The notes: a model not told the origin generated them from the sequence alone. Positions 1 to 7,534 are shown, numbered from the stretch's first letter. The stretch: DNA of 31,942 bases from Bermanella sp047628755 (GCA_047628755.1 JBLHVV010000024.1:1-31942), one strand, 5' to 3'. Numbers and translations are program-made.

Positions 1-816
1 AACACGGCCATAAATACCTAAATTCTGTTCAGCCTCTTTTACAATGGTTCTAAGCATGGACTTATCAAAATCAATACCTTGTTGCTTACGAGTTACAGCA
101 CCGCAACGGGGTGCTGTAGCAGTACATACAATTGAAGTATGTTGACTGAGAGCGCTTTTAATAGTTAATGCTTTACCAATCCAGTCTTGTTCTTCAAGCC
201 CTTCATCATAAGTTTCAATGACTATGTTAGGGCGAAAGCGACGGATATCCCAATCGGCTTGAGGTAATCGTTTTTTCATTTCTTTCATAGTCGACGTGGT
301 AATGATGTGGAACGGCATAACCAGAAAAAAAGTTCCCGGAACCGTGACAAAATCCTCCGCCTGTTGGGGGAAATCAGTAAAGTCAGGCAATGGCTCACCA
401 GATTCACGGGTGAAAGTTTGTTTTAATTCTGCAAGCCAGTCATGGCCTACTGATTTATAGCGCCGATAAAAATCTGTATTAGAGACCGGTTGAAGTGGTT
501 CTAAAGTTGACTTAAAACCCACTAAGTCAGACAATTTCTGATGGATTTCGTCATTTTTGCTGCTTAATAAAAACCCTTCTGGAAAGGTAATACTTACATT
601 AGGGTCAGAATTTTCACTGCCGCTGGTAGCTTTGCAAGTTAATAACTCAGGTCGAAACTTACAGCTTTGGATTTCTTGCCTAATACTATCCCTTAAGGCC
701 CAAGTTCGATCCCCTTGTAAACCCATAGGACTAATAGCGCATTCTTCAACTTGCTCGCCAGCCATTCCTTTCACCGGATATCGCCAGATCTGTTTGACCG
801 TACCCACGTTTTTCAT
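1..816 (-). CDS. MOSC domain-containing protein (YcbX-like), 3' end outside the window
   Basis: The minus-strand frame is open for 272 codons from an ATG at 816-814 to the window edge, so the C-terminus is missing. The start has an AGAGG ribosome site about 8 nt upstream. The N-terminus (MKNVGTVKQIWRYPVKGMAG) is typical of the MOSC_N beta-barrel domain. After residue 190 the MOSC core follows, with CTATAPRCGAVTRKQQGID near residues 230-250; its cysteine lies where MOSC proteins keep a conserved Cys. Known members bind a sulfur carrier or the molybdenum cofactor; YcbX of E. coli detoxifies N-hydroxylated bases with Moco. Members that carry a C-terminal 2Fe-2S ferredoxin domain would extend beyond this edge, so that cannot be judged here. 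The gene stands alone, divergent from the GLUG lipoprotein gene. The family call is secure; the substrate is unknown. Confidence 0.85.
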   Translation of the reverse strand, partial: MKNVGTVKQIWRYPVKGMAGEQVEECAISPMGLQGDRTWALRDSIRQEIQSCKFRPELLTCKATSGSENSDPNVSITFPEGFLLSSKNDEIHQKLSDLVGFKSTLEPLQPVSNTDFYRRYKSVGHDWLAELKQTFTRESGEPLPDFTDFPQQAEDFVTVPGTFFLVMPFHIITTSTMKEMKKRLPQADWDIRRFRPNIVIETYDEGLEEQDWIGKALTIKSALSQHTSIVCTATAPRCGAVTRKQQGIDFDKSMLRTIVKEAEQNLGIYGRV

Positions 817-1048
817 GTGGTTGACCTCTATAAAATTTACCCAATTTATGTGCAACTTAACTCTTGATAATTTTAACGGGATTCACATAGTTAGTATCTA
901 CGTCATTAAACTTATAATGGAAACTGCATGGGACACCCACTCTAAATTAAATAAATCGATTATCCCAAATCAGGTGAAGGCGTTAAGATGAACCTTTCTT
1001 TTGAACTTCTTTTGGACTTCTTCCTAGACTGGTTAAGTGGTACAAGGT

Positions 1049-1069
1049 ATTGTATATCTATCATACAAT
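1049..1069. promoter_or_regulatory. Inverted repeat ATTGTAT-N7-ATACAAT, possible operator
   Basis: The two 7-base arms at 1049-1055 and 1063-1069 are perfect reverse complements separated by 7 bases. The arm and spacer sizes fit a site for a dimeric helix-turn-helix regulator. It lies about 150 bases before the GLUG lipoprotein and 230 bases before the divergent MOSC gene. No regulator is encoded nearby and there is no T-run to make it a terminator. Its role is inferred. Confidence 0.3.
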
Positions 1070-1207
1070 TCATTCAAAATTTGTAGTGAAAGGAATTGGA
1101 ATTAGAATGAAATTTCAGTTTCTAAAAAATAATAAGTGGAGTTTCTCGTCAGCAGCATGAGCCTGGCCCCGACTAGTCTTCCTTAGTTTTATAAATAACC
1201 TTTTTGG

Positions 1208-1213
1208 TATAAT
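1208..1213 (+). promoter_or_regulatory. Possible -10 box (TATAAT) of the GLUG lipoprotein gene
   Basis: The hexamer is a perfect consensus TATAAT, but the matching -35 region at about 1184-1190 is poor. If used, transcription would start near 1220, past the first ATG at 1218. That would favour translation from the second ATG at 1236 with a very short leader. Confidence 0.35.
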
Positions 1214-1217
1214 ACCT

Positions 1218-3296
1218 ATGTTTTATCTAATACGAATGTTACGAATACAATTAACGGTGTGTCTTATCACCTTACTGAGTGCCTGTGGTGGTGGGAGTGC
1301 CAGTGGTGACGGTTCATCTACCGTCCCAGAAACTGGCATTCTATTTGATGCTGCGCTAGAAAATGTAGCATACAAAACCCCTACTTTATCTGGCATAACC
1401 AGTGCTACCGGTGAATTTGACTTTGCCATCGGCGAAACAGTGGTATTCAGTATTGGAAATTATGATTTTCCTGCTGTTAGCGGTTCCACACAGGTGAGCC
1501 TGTTGGATTTACTGAACAGTAACAGTGTCGACAATGCGGTGATTAACCTCGCCCGCTTGTTGCAATCGATCGATACCAATCCCGATGCCGGAGTTATTAC
1601 CTTACCCGAAAATATTAATACGGATATCTCCAACCTAGATTTTAATCAGTCATTAGAAGCTTTTGAGTCCGGCTCCATAGTGCTTGAACTGCTTACCCAG
1701 CACAGTACTCAAACGACTCCAGGGCAGTTAATTTCAGCTCAAGAAGCCGTTGAACATTTATACGACTACGCCGCCGATCTGGGCATTACACTGCCGCCGC
1801 TGGCCATTGAACAGGATAATGATAGTGATGGAATATTGAATATAGAGGACCCCGATGACGATAACGATAATATCGCCGATGTGAACGATGTCGATGATGA
1901 CAATAATGGCTTAATTGAAATCCGTAGTTTGGCCGATCTGGATGATGTACGTAATCATCTAGATGGCAGCATGCAGTACAATAGCAACAATGGCTGTCTA
2001 GAGGGCACTTGTAGTGGTTTTGAATTAACCCAGCATTTGGATTTTGATACCAATAACGATGGCGTAATGGATGACGCGGATACCTATTACAACTATGACG
2101 GTGGTAACGGCAATGGCTGGTTACCGTTGGGACAATTCGAAGCTGTGTTTGATGGCAACAATTATGAAATTCGTAATCTGTTTATCAACCGACCTTCAAC
2201 CAATACCAATGGATTGTTCGGTAAAGTGGTCTCGTCAGAATTGCGTAATATTGGCCTAAGTGGTGAGTTGATGAGTGTAACTGGTTCATATCCTAGCGGC
2301 GGATTGGTGGGGTATGCTGAAGAATCCATCATTAACAACAGCTATGCCACTGGCACAGTGACCTCGTTGGATGCTTACAACATCGGTGGTTTAGTGGGGT
2401 TATTATATAAAGGATCCACCATTAGTAACAGCTATGCGACAGGCGCAGTGACGGGACCTCAAAGCATAGGCGGCTTAGTGGGGTATGTTTACGAATCCTC
2501 AGTTATCAACAGCTATGCGACGGGCGCAGTGACGGGGATTTCTGAGATCGGCGGTTTAGTGGGGACTTCAGAATCCTCTAGTATCACTGATAGCGAAGCG
2601 AGTGGCGGAGCGAGTGGCGATGAAGAAGGCTCAGTATCCATTGACGATATTGGAGGATTAGTGGGGCGTGCGATTCATACTACTATTACCAACAGCAAAG
2701 CGTCGGGTGCGGTGACACTGGGGAATGGTATCGGCGGATTAGTGGGGTCAACTGAATTCACTACAATTACTGACAGCGAAGCCAGTGGCACTGTAACCGG
2801 TCAGATCAACACCTATGGTGCTGGTGGATTGGTAGGGGTTGCTTCTGATACTATTATTACTCGGAGCACTGCCCTTGGCTCTGTAACGTGTGATATTTAC
2901 TCCTTCTATGTTGGAGGCTTGGTGGGGTTGGCAACTGACGACACTAAAATCATCGACAGCAATGCCAGTGGTAATGTAACTTCTGGCGAAAACTCTACCG
3001 AAAACTCTACCTCAACCTCCACCGGCGGATTGGTGGGGTTAGCAAGCTCATCTGAAATCACCAACAGCAATGCCAGTGGTAATGTGACCTCTGGCAAAAA
3101 CTCTACCAGCACCGGTGGATTGGTGGGGGGAACAAGCGGATCTATTATTACCGACAGCAATGCCAGTGGTGATGTAACAGGCAGTGTAGATGTTGGACAA
3201 TTGGTGGGGAAATTTGATGATAAGAATACCAGCACTACCATTACTGGCAGCGAGGGCACTGGCGCAGTTACAATTATAGAACCTTCCAGTGATTGA
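1218..3296 (+). CDS. GLUG-repeat lipoprotein, surface or adhesin-like
   Basis: A 692-residue exported protein. The N-terminus is a lipoprotein signal ending in the lipobox LLSAC (Cys23 from ATG 1218, Cys17 from ATG 1236), followed by a Gly/Ser linker. Residues about 197-225 are rich in Asp-Asn in a DxDxDG pattern, like the calcium-binding type-3 repeats of thrombospondin-related proteins. Residues about 330-690 carry roughly twelve GLUG repeats: ten exact GGLVG copies plus GLFG at the front and GQLVG at the end, mostly followed by a serine- and threonine-rich 'SYATGAVTG' or 'SNASGNVTS' half. Such repeats are expected to form a parallel beta-helix. The family is found in bacterial surface proteins. 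The ATG at 1236 is an equally likely start because a TATAAT lies at 1208-1213 and neither ATG has a clear ribosome site. The gene is monocistronic, closed by the terminator at 3352. The ligand is unknown. Confidence 0.8.
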   Translation: MFYLIRMLRIQLTVCLITLLSACGGGSASGDGSSTVPETGILFDAALENVAYKTPTLSGITSATGEFDFAIGETVVFSIGNYDFPAVSGSTQVSLLDLLNSNSVDNAVINLARLLQSIDTNPDAGVITLPENINTDISNLDFNQSLEAFESGSIVLELLTQHSTQTTPGQLISAQEAVEHLYDYAADLGITLPPLAIEQDNDSDGILNIEDPDDDNDNIADVNDVDDDNNGLIEIRSLADLDDVRNHLDGSMQYNSNNGCLEGTCSGFELTQHLDFDTNNDGVMDDADTYYNYDGGNGNGWLPLGQFEAVFDGNNYEIRNLFINRPSTNTNGLFGKVVSSELRNIGLSGELMSVTGSYPSGGLVGYAEESIINNSYATGTVTSLDAYNIGGLVGLLYKGSTISNSYATGAVTGPQSIGGLVGYVYESSVINSYATGAVTGISEIGGLVGTSESSSITDSEASGGASGDEEGSVSIDDIGGLVGRAIHTTITNSKASGAVTLGNGIGGLVGSTEFTTITDSEASGTVTGQINTYGAGGLVGVASDTIITRSTALGSVTCDIYSFYVGGLVGLATDDTKIIDSNASGNVTSGENSTENSTSTSTGGLVGLASSSEITNSNASGNVTSGKNSTSTGGLVGGTSGSIITDSNASGDVTGSVDVGQLVGKFDDKNTSTTITGSEGTGAVTIIEPSSD
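2190..3291 (+). repeat. Tandem GLUG-coding repeats within the lipoprotein gene
   Basis: Twelve degenerate units of about 75-110 bases each carry a variant of 'ggcggattagtgggg' coding for GGLVG. Two neighbouring units (about 2958-3002 and 3066-3110) are nearly identical over more than 40 bases, which suggests a recent duplication. Confidence 0.8.
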
Positions 3297-3351
3297 TAAG
3301 GGGGCCTTATAGGACATAGGCTTAAAGAGTTAAAGTTCTATAGCACCCAGT

Positions 3352-3378
3352 AACGGCTCGCAACGCGGGCCGTTTTTT
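3352..3378 (+). terminator. Rho-independent terminator after the GLUG lipoprotein gene
   Basis: A 10-bp stem (3352-3361 with 3365-3374, one G-T pair) closes on a three-base loop and runs straight into a T-tract ending at 3378. It starts 55 bases after the stop codon. Confidence 0.9.
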
Positions 3379-3647
3379 ATGGGGGAACCTAAAGGGACAT
3401 TCTGATCCTCCCCCCAAGGCCTTGCAAAGGTAAATCTGTTATTACCTAGAGCGATTAGCGATATTCGAAGCCAATTTGATTTGCTGTGACAGCAGCTGGG
3501 TGTCGCCGTAGTTTTAGAAGGAGTTGTAGAAAACTTTTATGCTATTACCGCCAAACGACACGTTGAATCGACTGTCATAAAAGCTCTACTGGATAATTCA
3601 GCGAAAAAATATGCACGAAGGAGCAACCCTTTAGTGCGTTATCCACA
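3379..3647. other. Intergenic region with a possible decayed reading frame
   Basis: There is no start-to-stop gene with a ribosome site. On the plus strand a frame opens at about 3430 and continues past 3640 with a single TGA at about 3487. It contains protein-like stretches such as LGVAVVLEGVVENFYAI and HVESTVIKALLDNSAKKYAR. No family was recognised. It may be a gene remnant or chance. Confidence 0.3.
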
Positions 3648-4001
3648 TTACTTTTTAATTTGGCTAAACACGCCACTGAAATTCACGTCGTATATTTCAC
3701 CACCGTTAGACATAAGCACAAAAAGCATTTTTTGCTCAGTGTTATTTAACACTGACACAATGTAGTAATCTTTATCATCCTTATAGATAGCCGTATCTTG
3801 GCTAGGAATTGAAGCCCAGCTTACTGGAAGCTGCCCAAATCCCAGTCCAACATCGCGGGTAGATAAATTAGCACACACTTCTGCAGCTAAAGTCATAGCC
3901 GCGTCAGCTGAAATGGGACCATGATTATGATCACCATGGGCAGAAACTGGCTGCGCTCCGAATAAAAAAACAAACATTAAAAAAGGAATAATAATTTTCA
4001 T
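3648..4001 (-). CDS. Small His-rich periplasmic protein, probably DUF6488 family
   Basis: A 117-residue protein with a signal peptide (MKIIIPFLMFVFLFGAQPVSA) cleaved before HGDHNHGP, leaving a histidine-rich mature N-terminus suited to binding a metal ion. The rest is a small alpha/beta fold containing one cysteine (AEVCANL) and the stretch WASIPSQDTAIYKDDKDYYIVSV. A TAGGAGC ribosome site sits 6 nt before the ATG. It follows the HupE/UreJ-like gene by 36 bases in the same direction, so the two are probably one operon. From that context it may deliver or buffer a metal for the membrane protein. The DUF assignment is from memory of this gene pairing and is not certain; the metal is unknown. Confidence 0.6.
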   Translation of the reverse strand: MKIIIPFLMFVFLFGAQPVSAHGDHNHGPISADAAMTLAAEVCANLSTRDVGLGFGQLPVSWASIPSQDTAIYKDDKDYYIVSVLNNTEQKMLFVLMSNGGEIYDVNFSGVFSQIKK

Positions 4002-4037
4002 AGGTGCTCCTAGTATTAAATGGTGGCTTAGTTATGG

Positions 4038-4889
4038 TCAATGAGAGTGGGGACGCTCACCATCATGAGAATGAACTTCTGGTGGCTCAATTTTTTCGAC
4101 TGGGGCACTCTCTGAAAAATCAAACGCTTTAGGATAATCAGCCAGAGGGGAGGCTTGCTTGACCATGTCTTCATGGATATGGTGATGATCATCGGCGTTT
4201 AATGGAAAGTCATCTGGATGCTGACTATGTTGATAACCATGCAACTGCATTAACAATAACAATCCACCCGCAAACATAAGTGCAACATTTGCGGCTTTGC
4301 TGAAGCGAGTAAACGATTGTGTTTTTCTCCAGCCCATTAACAGCAATAGCATAATAGATAATGCAATCACCTGCCCAATTTCTACGCCCACGTTAAACGA
4401 CAGAATTTTCATGACTAACCCATGGTCCCCAAGTGGTAATTGCTGCAGTCGTGTAGACAAACCAAACCCATGGATTAGACCAAAAATAAATACCATCCAA
4501 GTCAAATTAGGTGACGGCATTTGAAAATATCGTTTAAATCCATCCAGGTTATCAAACGCCTTATAGCAAACAGTTAGAGCAATAACGGCATCAATTAGGT
4601 AGTAATCGGCTTTAATAGTAAAGAGCGTGGCAAACACCAATGTTATAGAGTGACCGATAGTAAATGCGGTGATAAATTTTAAGATGTCTCGAAAGTTATT
4701 TAAAAAGAATATAACGCCAAATAAAAACAACAAATGGTCATAACCCGACAGCATATGGGTAGCGCCAAGTTGCATATACTCCCAATTGCCTGCATTTAGG
4801 ATTCTGGCTTGATCTTCTGGGGACATTCCATGGGAGGATGCTGTGACACTCACCAGTGTCAGTAAACACAATACAAATAATTTAAGCAT
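4038..4889 (-). CDS. HupE/UreJ-like membrane protein with His-rich C-terminal tail
   Basis: A 283-residue protein with an N-terminal signal peptide, about six to seven membrane segments (residues 45-205) and a cytoplasmic or periplasmic tail (217-283) dense in His, Asp and Glu, including DDHHHIHED and a terminal RPHSH. HupE/UreJ family marks are visible: GYDHLLFLFG (49-58), TIGHSITL (77-84), FGLIHGFG (136-143) and FNVGVEIGQ (165-173), with conserved H45, D51, H52, H80, H140 and E170. Characterised relatives move nickel or cobalt. There is no hydrogenase or urease nearby, and this branch (HupE/UreJ_2 type) often has no assigned substrate. Upstream AAGAG lies before the ATG. It probably forms an operon with the His-rich protein that follows. 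The family call is strong; the metal is inferred. Confidence 0.75.
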   Translation of the reverse strand: MLKLFVLCLLTLVSVTASSHGMSPEDQARILNAGNWEYMQLGATHMLSGYDHLLFLFGVIFFLNNFRDILKFITAFTIGHSITLVFATLFTIKADYYLIDAVIALTVCYKAFDNLDGFKRYFQMPSPNLTWMVFIFGLIHGFGLSTRLQQLPLGDHGLVMKILSFNVGVEIGQVIALSIMLLLLMGWRKTQSFTRFSKAANVALMFAGGLLLLMQLHGYQHSQHPDDFPLNADDHHHIHEDMVKQASPLADYPKAFDFSESAPVEKIEPPEVHSHDGERPHSH

Positions 4890-4997
4890 ATCTACTCTTA
4901 ATCAATAATATTTGGAAGGTGCCAGATTACTTGATTGTTTAATAATAGTTCAACTACTATCGACCTAAATAGTAAAATAAAAACAAACACTGAAAGT

Positions 4998-5129
4998 TTA
5001 TTTTGTATAAACCACTTCACCTTCCAAAACTGTGATTAAAACCTGTGTTTTTGTAATGTTATTTGTTGAGTGATTTCCCATCAAAGTTAGCCTAAATGGA
5101 GCATCTGAAGACGCCCTCCCAGATCTCAT
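4998..5129 (-). pseudogene. 43-codon ORF, possible C-terminal remnant of an amidohydrolase-like gene
   Basis: A minus-strand frame ends at a TAA (5000-4998). It can start at an ATG at 5129, or stays open further upstream into the RNase HI gene in another frame. Its tail ITKTQVLITVLEGEVVYTK resembles the last residues of amidohydrolase-superfamily enzymes, which typically end in a 'V..T.V.GE.VY' strand. There is no ribosome site and the catalytic part is absent. This fits a gene remnant better than a working gene. The similarity is judged by eye only. Confidence 0.3.
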
Positions 5130-5158
5130 GTCATAAGTAATAAATAGGTCAACTAACC

Positions 5159-5920
5159 TTAGCCTCTTCGTGAAGCCAGAATTTCATCTATATCCGAGGA
5201 CTCTCGATACAAACCCATACCCTGTTCTTTGGTTTCAATAGCGATGATCGACATGCGATCTGCCAATTCATTACCCTCAATTCCCACGTGTCCGTTCACA
5301 TGGTAAATACTTATACTTTTTTCTATTTCTTGGTATAGAGAAAACATAGACTTAATTAAATCAAGATTCTTAATTTCACCACCCGATTTCTTCCAACCTT
5401 TTGCAGACCAACCTTTGGCCCATGTGGTGATACTTTGAATTGAATAAGTAGAATCACAATAAATGGCCACAGTCAGACCCTTAGCTAATTTCTGTTTAGC
5501 GATTATCAATGCTTGATTTAAGCCATTTAACTCGGCTGTATTATTGGTGCCCATGGACTGATATATGCCATACCATAATTCGGTTAAATCATTGTTGTTG
5601 TATATCGCGATACCAGCACCCGCTTCTCCCGGATTAGGCTCACATGCCCCATCAGTAAAAATTTTAATACTATATGGCATCTCGGTTACCTGCTCTTGCG
5701 TAAGAGCGGTGACTTTTGGCTTACTTGGCTTTTTAGTCGCTTTAAGACTGTTATTTTTTGGACTTGCATTACTTCCAAAAGCGACCTCTGCTTCTGCTAA
5801 TGTTAGAAATGATTTGAATTTAGCATTTGGATACTTAACAACCTGAGCTTGACATTGTGGCCAGCTATCAAAAACCCCTGTTTCGCGCCCCTGCCAAACC
5901 ACATAATATTTTTTAGCCAA
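5159..5920 (-). CDS. rnhA: Ribonuclease HI with N-terminal hybrid-binding domain
   Basis: A 253-residue enzyme that cuts the RNA strand of RNA-DNA hybrids. Residues 1-50 (KKYYVVWQGRETGVFDSWPQC) form the small RNA-DNA hybrid-binding domain also called caulimovirus viroplasmin. A Lys/Ser-rich linker (51-80) follows, then the RNase H domain with its catalytic set: D90 (FTDGAC), E130 (NTAELNG), D156 (YCDSTYS), H211 and D221 (GNELADR). This is the eukaryote-like architecture rather than the compact 155-residue E. coli form. The start is TTG at 5920-5918: an in-frame TAA lies just upstream with no ATG between, and AAAGGA precedes the TTG by 8-9 nt. A second single-domain RNase HI may exist elsewhere in the genome. 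Confidence 0.92.
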   Translation of the reverse strand: MAKKYYVVWQGRETGVFDSWPQCQAQVVKYPNAKFKSFLTLAEAEVAFGSNASPKNNSLKATKKPSKPKVTALTQEQVTEMPYSIKIFTDGACEPNPGEAGAGIAIYNNNDLTELWYGIYQSMGTNNTAELNGLNQALIIAKQKLAKGLTVAIYCDSTYSIQSITTWAKGWSAKGWKKSGGEIKNLDLIKSMFSLYQEIEKSISIYHVNGHVGIEGNELADRMSIIAIETKEQGMGLYRESSDIDEILASRRG

Positions 5921-6062
5921 TTTAATATTCCTTTAAAGAATGCAACATAAATTATAATGCTAGTGTACTTTAAATCCAATAATTAAATAGAAAATAATGC
6001 TCACTTTTATAAAGTCATAAATAAGCTTTCTGAATTAAATTTTAGCCATATAATAAATAAAA

Positions 6063-6094
6063 TTGGACTATAGATCATATTTATATATTGTAAT
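6063..6094 (+). promoter_or_regulatory. Possible promoter of the 6.1-7.3 kb unknown cluster
   Basis: TTGGAC (6063-6068) could be a -35 box, with TATATT/TATTGT at 6084-6091 as a -10 region at near-normal spacing. The background is very AT-rich, so this is weak evidence. Confidence 0.3.
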
Positions 6095-6120
6095 AGTCAG
6101 TTTCAATTAAAGGAATTAAA

Positions 6121-6297
6121 ATGATAAATATTATTGTGAGTAATCCTTCAGAAGTTGAAATCGTTAATGATCTATTAACCAGTAAAATACATTTATATCG
6201 CCAAGTTTACAGCGATATAAAATCGTGGCTTATGTCTTGCTTTCAGAACCTCCCTACCTTCGATTTAAACCACTTTTTACTGCCTATAAAAACATAA
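6121..6297 (+). CDS. Small hypothetical protein, 58 aa
   Basis: A 58-codon ORF starts at ATG 6121 with an AAAGGAA ribosome site 6 nt upstream and ends 16 bases before the next gene, whose own ribosome site overlaps its end region. The product (MINIIVSNPSEVEIVNDLL...) is cytosolic, with a helical middle (about residues 10-40, ending KSWLMSCF) and a single cysteine. It has no signal peptide or membrane segment. No family was recognised. The good ribosome site and tight spacing to the lipoprotein gene are the main reasons to accept it as real. Confidence 0.55.
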   Translation: MINIIVSNPSEVEIVNDLLTSKIHLYRQVYSDIKSWLMSCFQNLPTFDLNHFLLPIKT

Positions 6298-6313
6298 GAT
6301 AAGGAACATCAAT

Positions 6314-6964
6314 ATGCGAAAGTATATTCTATTGGCAACTTGTTTAATCGTTATATCGGGGTGCTCTAGTATTCCCTCAGAAGCCCCCGAATTGTCAGGA
6401 GAATTAGGTAAAAGAATATCCGCACTGGAACAGGCCAATATAACGCTATTAAATCGTTATTTTGATCATAAAAGATTAGATGTAGATCGTTTTATTCAAG
6501 ACATTTGGTTACCTGAGTTTGCTGACAACTTATTTAAAAAGCCATTGATAGCCAATGCATGGAATATCATTGTTGTTGAAAATAACAAACAGAAAAGATT
6601 GAATTTCTTAATTAATATAGGGCCAAAACTGCAGCAAGCCGTTAACAAAAAGCGTATAGAGTTAATTCAGCCGCTTAATGAACTAGAAAGACATATCGCT
6701 CGAAATATTAACATCGAGTACCAACAAGCTAGAAGCATCAATAACAGCATTACTACCTTTTTAATATCCTCATCAGAGATAACAGAAAACAGAGCTCGCT
6801 ACTTAACTATGATGGGACTAACTGATAATAAAATTTCAATTCTTATTGATAAAACCGATAGTGCTATGAACAACTTATTAGCTACAGGAAATAAAGCTAA
6901 TAATAAGACTGACTCTATTGACAAATTCATATCTAAAATAAAAGCAATTAAACAATCACTTTAA
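6314..6964 (+). CDS. Helical lipoprotein of unknown function
   Basis: A 216-residue protein with a lipoprotein signal ending in VISGC (Cys16), so it should be lipid-anchored in the envelope. The mature part is almost entirely amphipathic helix, with little proline after residue 115 and long Asn/Lys/Ile-rich stretches (ARNINIEYQQARSINN, then the C-terminal NKTDSIDKFISKIKAIKQSL), which suggests a helical bundle or coiled coil. An AAGGA site lies before the ATG. It sits between the 58-aa ORF and a 94-aa protein gene with short gaps, so the three are likely co-transcribed. Base composition is clearly more AT-rich than the genes on either side, which hints at transfer. No family was recognised. 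Confidence 0.75.
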   Translation: MRKYILLATCLIVISGCSSIPSEAPELSGELGKRISALEQANITLLNRYFDHKRLDVDRFIQDIWLPEFADNLFKKPLIANAWNIIVVENNKQKRLNFLINIGPKLQQAVNKKRIELIQPLNELERHIARNINIEYQQARSINNSITTFLISSSEITENRARYLTMMGLTDNKISILIDKTDSAMNNLLATGNKANNKTDSIDKFISKIKAIKQSL

Positions 6965-6977
6965 TAAGGAGGCTATC

Positions 6978-7262
6978 ATGCCAATTAACTGGGACGAATT
7001 TGACGAAGATTTAAATCAAGCTATTACGGAGTCAGCTAAAGCAACTGATACCAAGCTTGCATCACATATTTCTTCAATTACTAAATTAACTGATGATGAA
7101 ATAAATACACTGTTCCCTGCTCCCAGTGATATTAAAAAGCTTGCTGAATTATTAAAAATCGTAAAATCATCTGAAGCACAAAATAAAAAAGTAAATTCAA
7201 TTATCAATAATGCAGAAAAACTTTCAGGAGTTATGCTCACATTAATAAACAAACTAACTTAA
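6978..7262 (+). CDS. Small helical hypothetical protein, 94 aa
   Basis: A 94-residue cytosolic protein (MPINWDEFDEDLNQAITESA...) predicted to be helical throughout, apart from a Pro turn at FPAPSD (about 46-51). A TAAGGAGG ribosome site, close to perfect consensus, lies 7 nt before the ATG, so it is probably well translated. It follows the lipoprotein gene by 13 bases and shares its AT-rich composition. It has no cysteine, signal or membrane segment. Function unknown. A structural partner of the lipoprotein is unlikely because the two should be on opposite sides of the inner membrane. Confidence 0.75.
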   Translation: MPINWDEFDEDLNQAITESAKATDTKLASHISSITKLTDDEINTLFPAPSDIKKLAELLKIVKSSEAQNKKVNSIINNAEKLSGVMLTLINKLT

Positions 7263-7454
7263 CAATCGCTTATAAATTTTTTGATTAATACATTTATTTA
7301 TTTAGAGTATCTAGCATCATCGATACTACTTTAAACATAGCTAAAAACAACCATGGGGCGATTGCTGTATTTGGATATAAAATGATCTACAAGTATTGTA
7401 CATACGTTATTTAACTTGTCGGTACAAATACTAAGGGATTACCGTTGCAATTTA

Positions 7455-7463
7455 TGCTAGATT
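7455..7463 (+). promoter_or_regulatory. Possible extended -10 promoter of nhaD
   Basis: TGCTAGATT matches the extended -10 form (TGn followed by a TATAAT-like hexamer) about 70 bases before the nhaD start. No good -35 box is present, as is common for extended -10 promoters. Confidence 0.3.
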
Positions 7464-7534
7464 AGCCGCGAAATTCAATGGCGACGCTTGACTAAGTTGC
7501 ATAAAGACACCCTCCTTTAACTAGGGATCATTTA

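Larger units (their letters stand above)
817..1217. other. Intergenic region with a palindrome and weak promoter-like sites
   Basis: This 400-base AT-rich gap between divergent genes contains no convincing gene. It holds a perfect 7-bp inverted repeat at 1049-1069. A 17-codon ORF at about 1107-1160 follows an AAGGAATT stretch but has no recognisable product. A TATAAT hexamer lies at 1208-1213, directly before the lipoprotein gene. Nothing else could be supported. Confidence 0.5.

Noticed and set aside
557..991. Plus-strand 144-codon open frame
   Set aside because: Most of it is antisense to the MOSC gene, whose motifs are clear. The product has no recognisable features and there is no ribosome site.
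2290..3250. Regular repeats that might be read as a CRISPR array
   Set aside because: The repeats are degenerate, in frame and encode GGLVG protein motifs. No cas genes are nearby.
2906..3317. Minus-strand open frames opposite the GLUG repeats
   Set aside because: They exist because the repeat composition lacks stops on the other strand. The translations are low-complexity mirrors of the repeats.
4038..4889. Reading the HupE/UreJ-like gene as part of urea or guanidine metabolism
   Set aside because: It is on the other strand, more than 7 kb from the guanidine operon, and no urease or nickel-dependent guanidinase gene is in the window. The name alone is not evidence.
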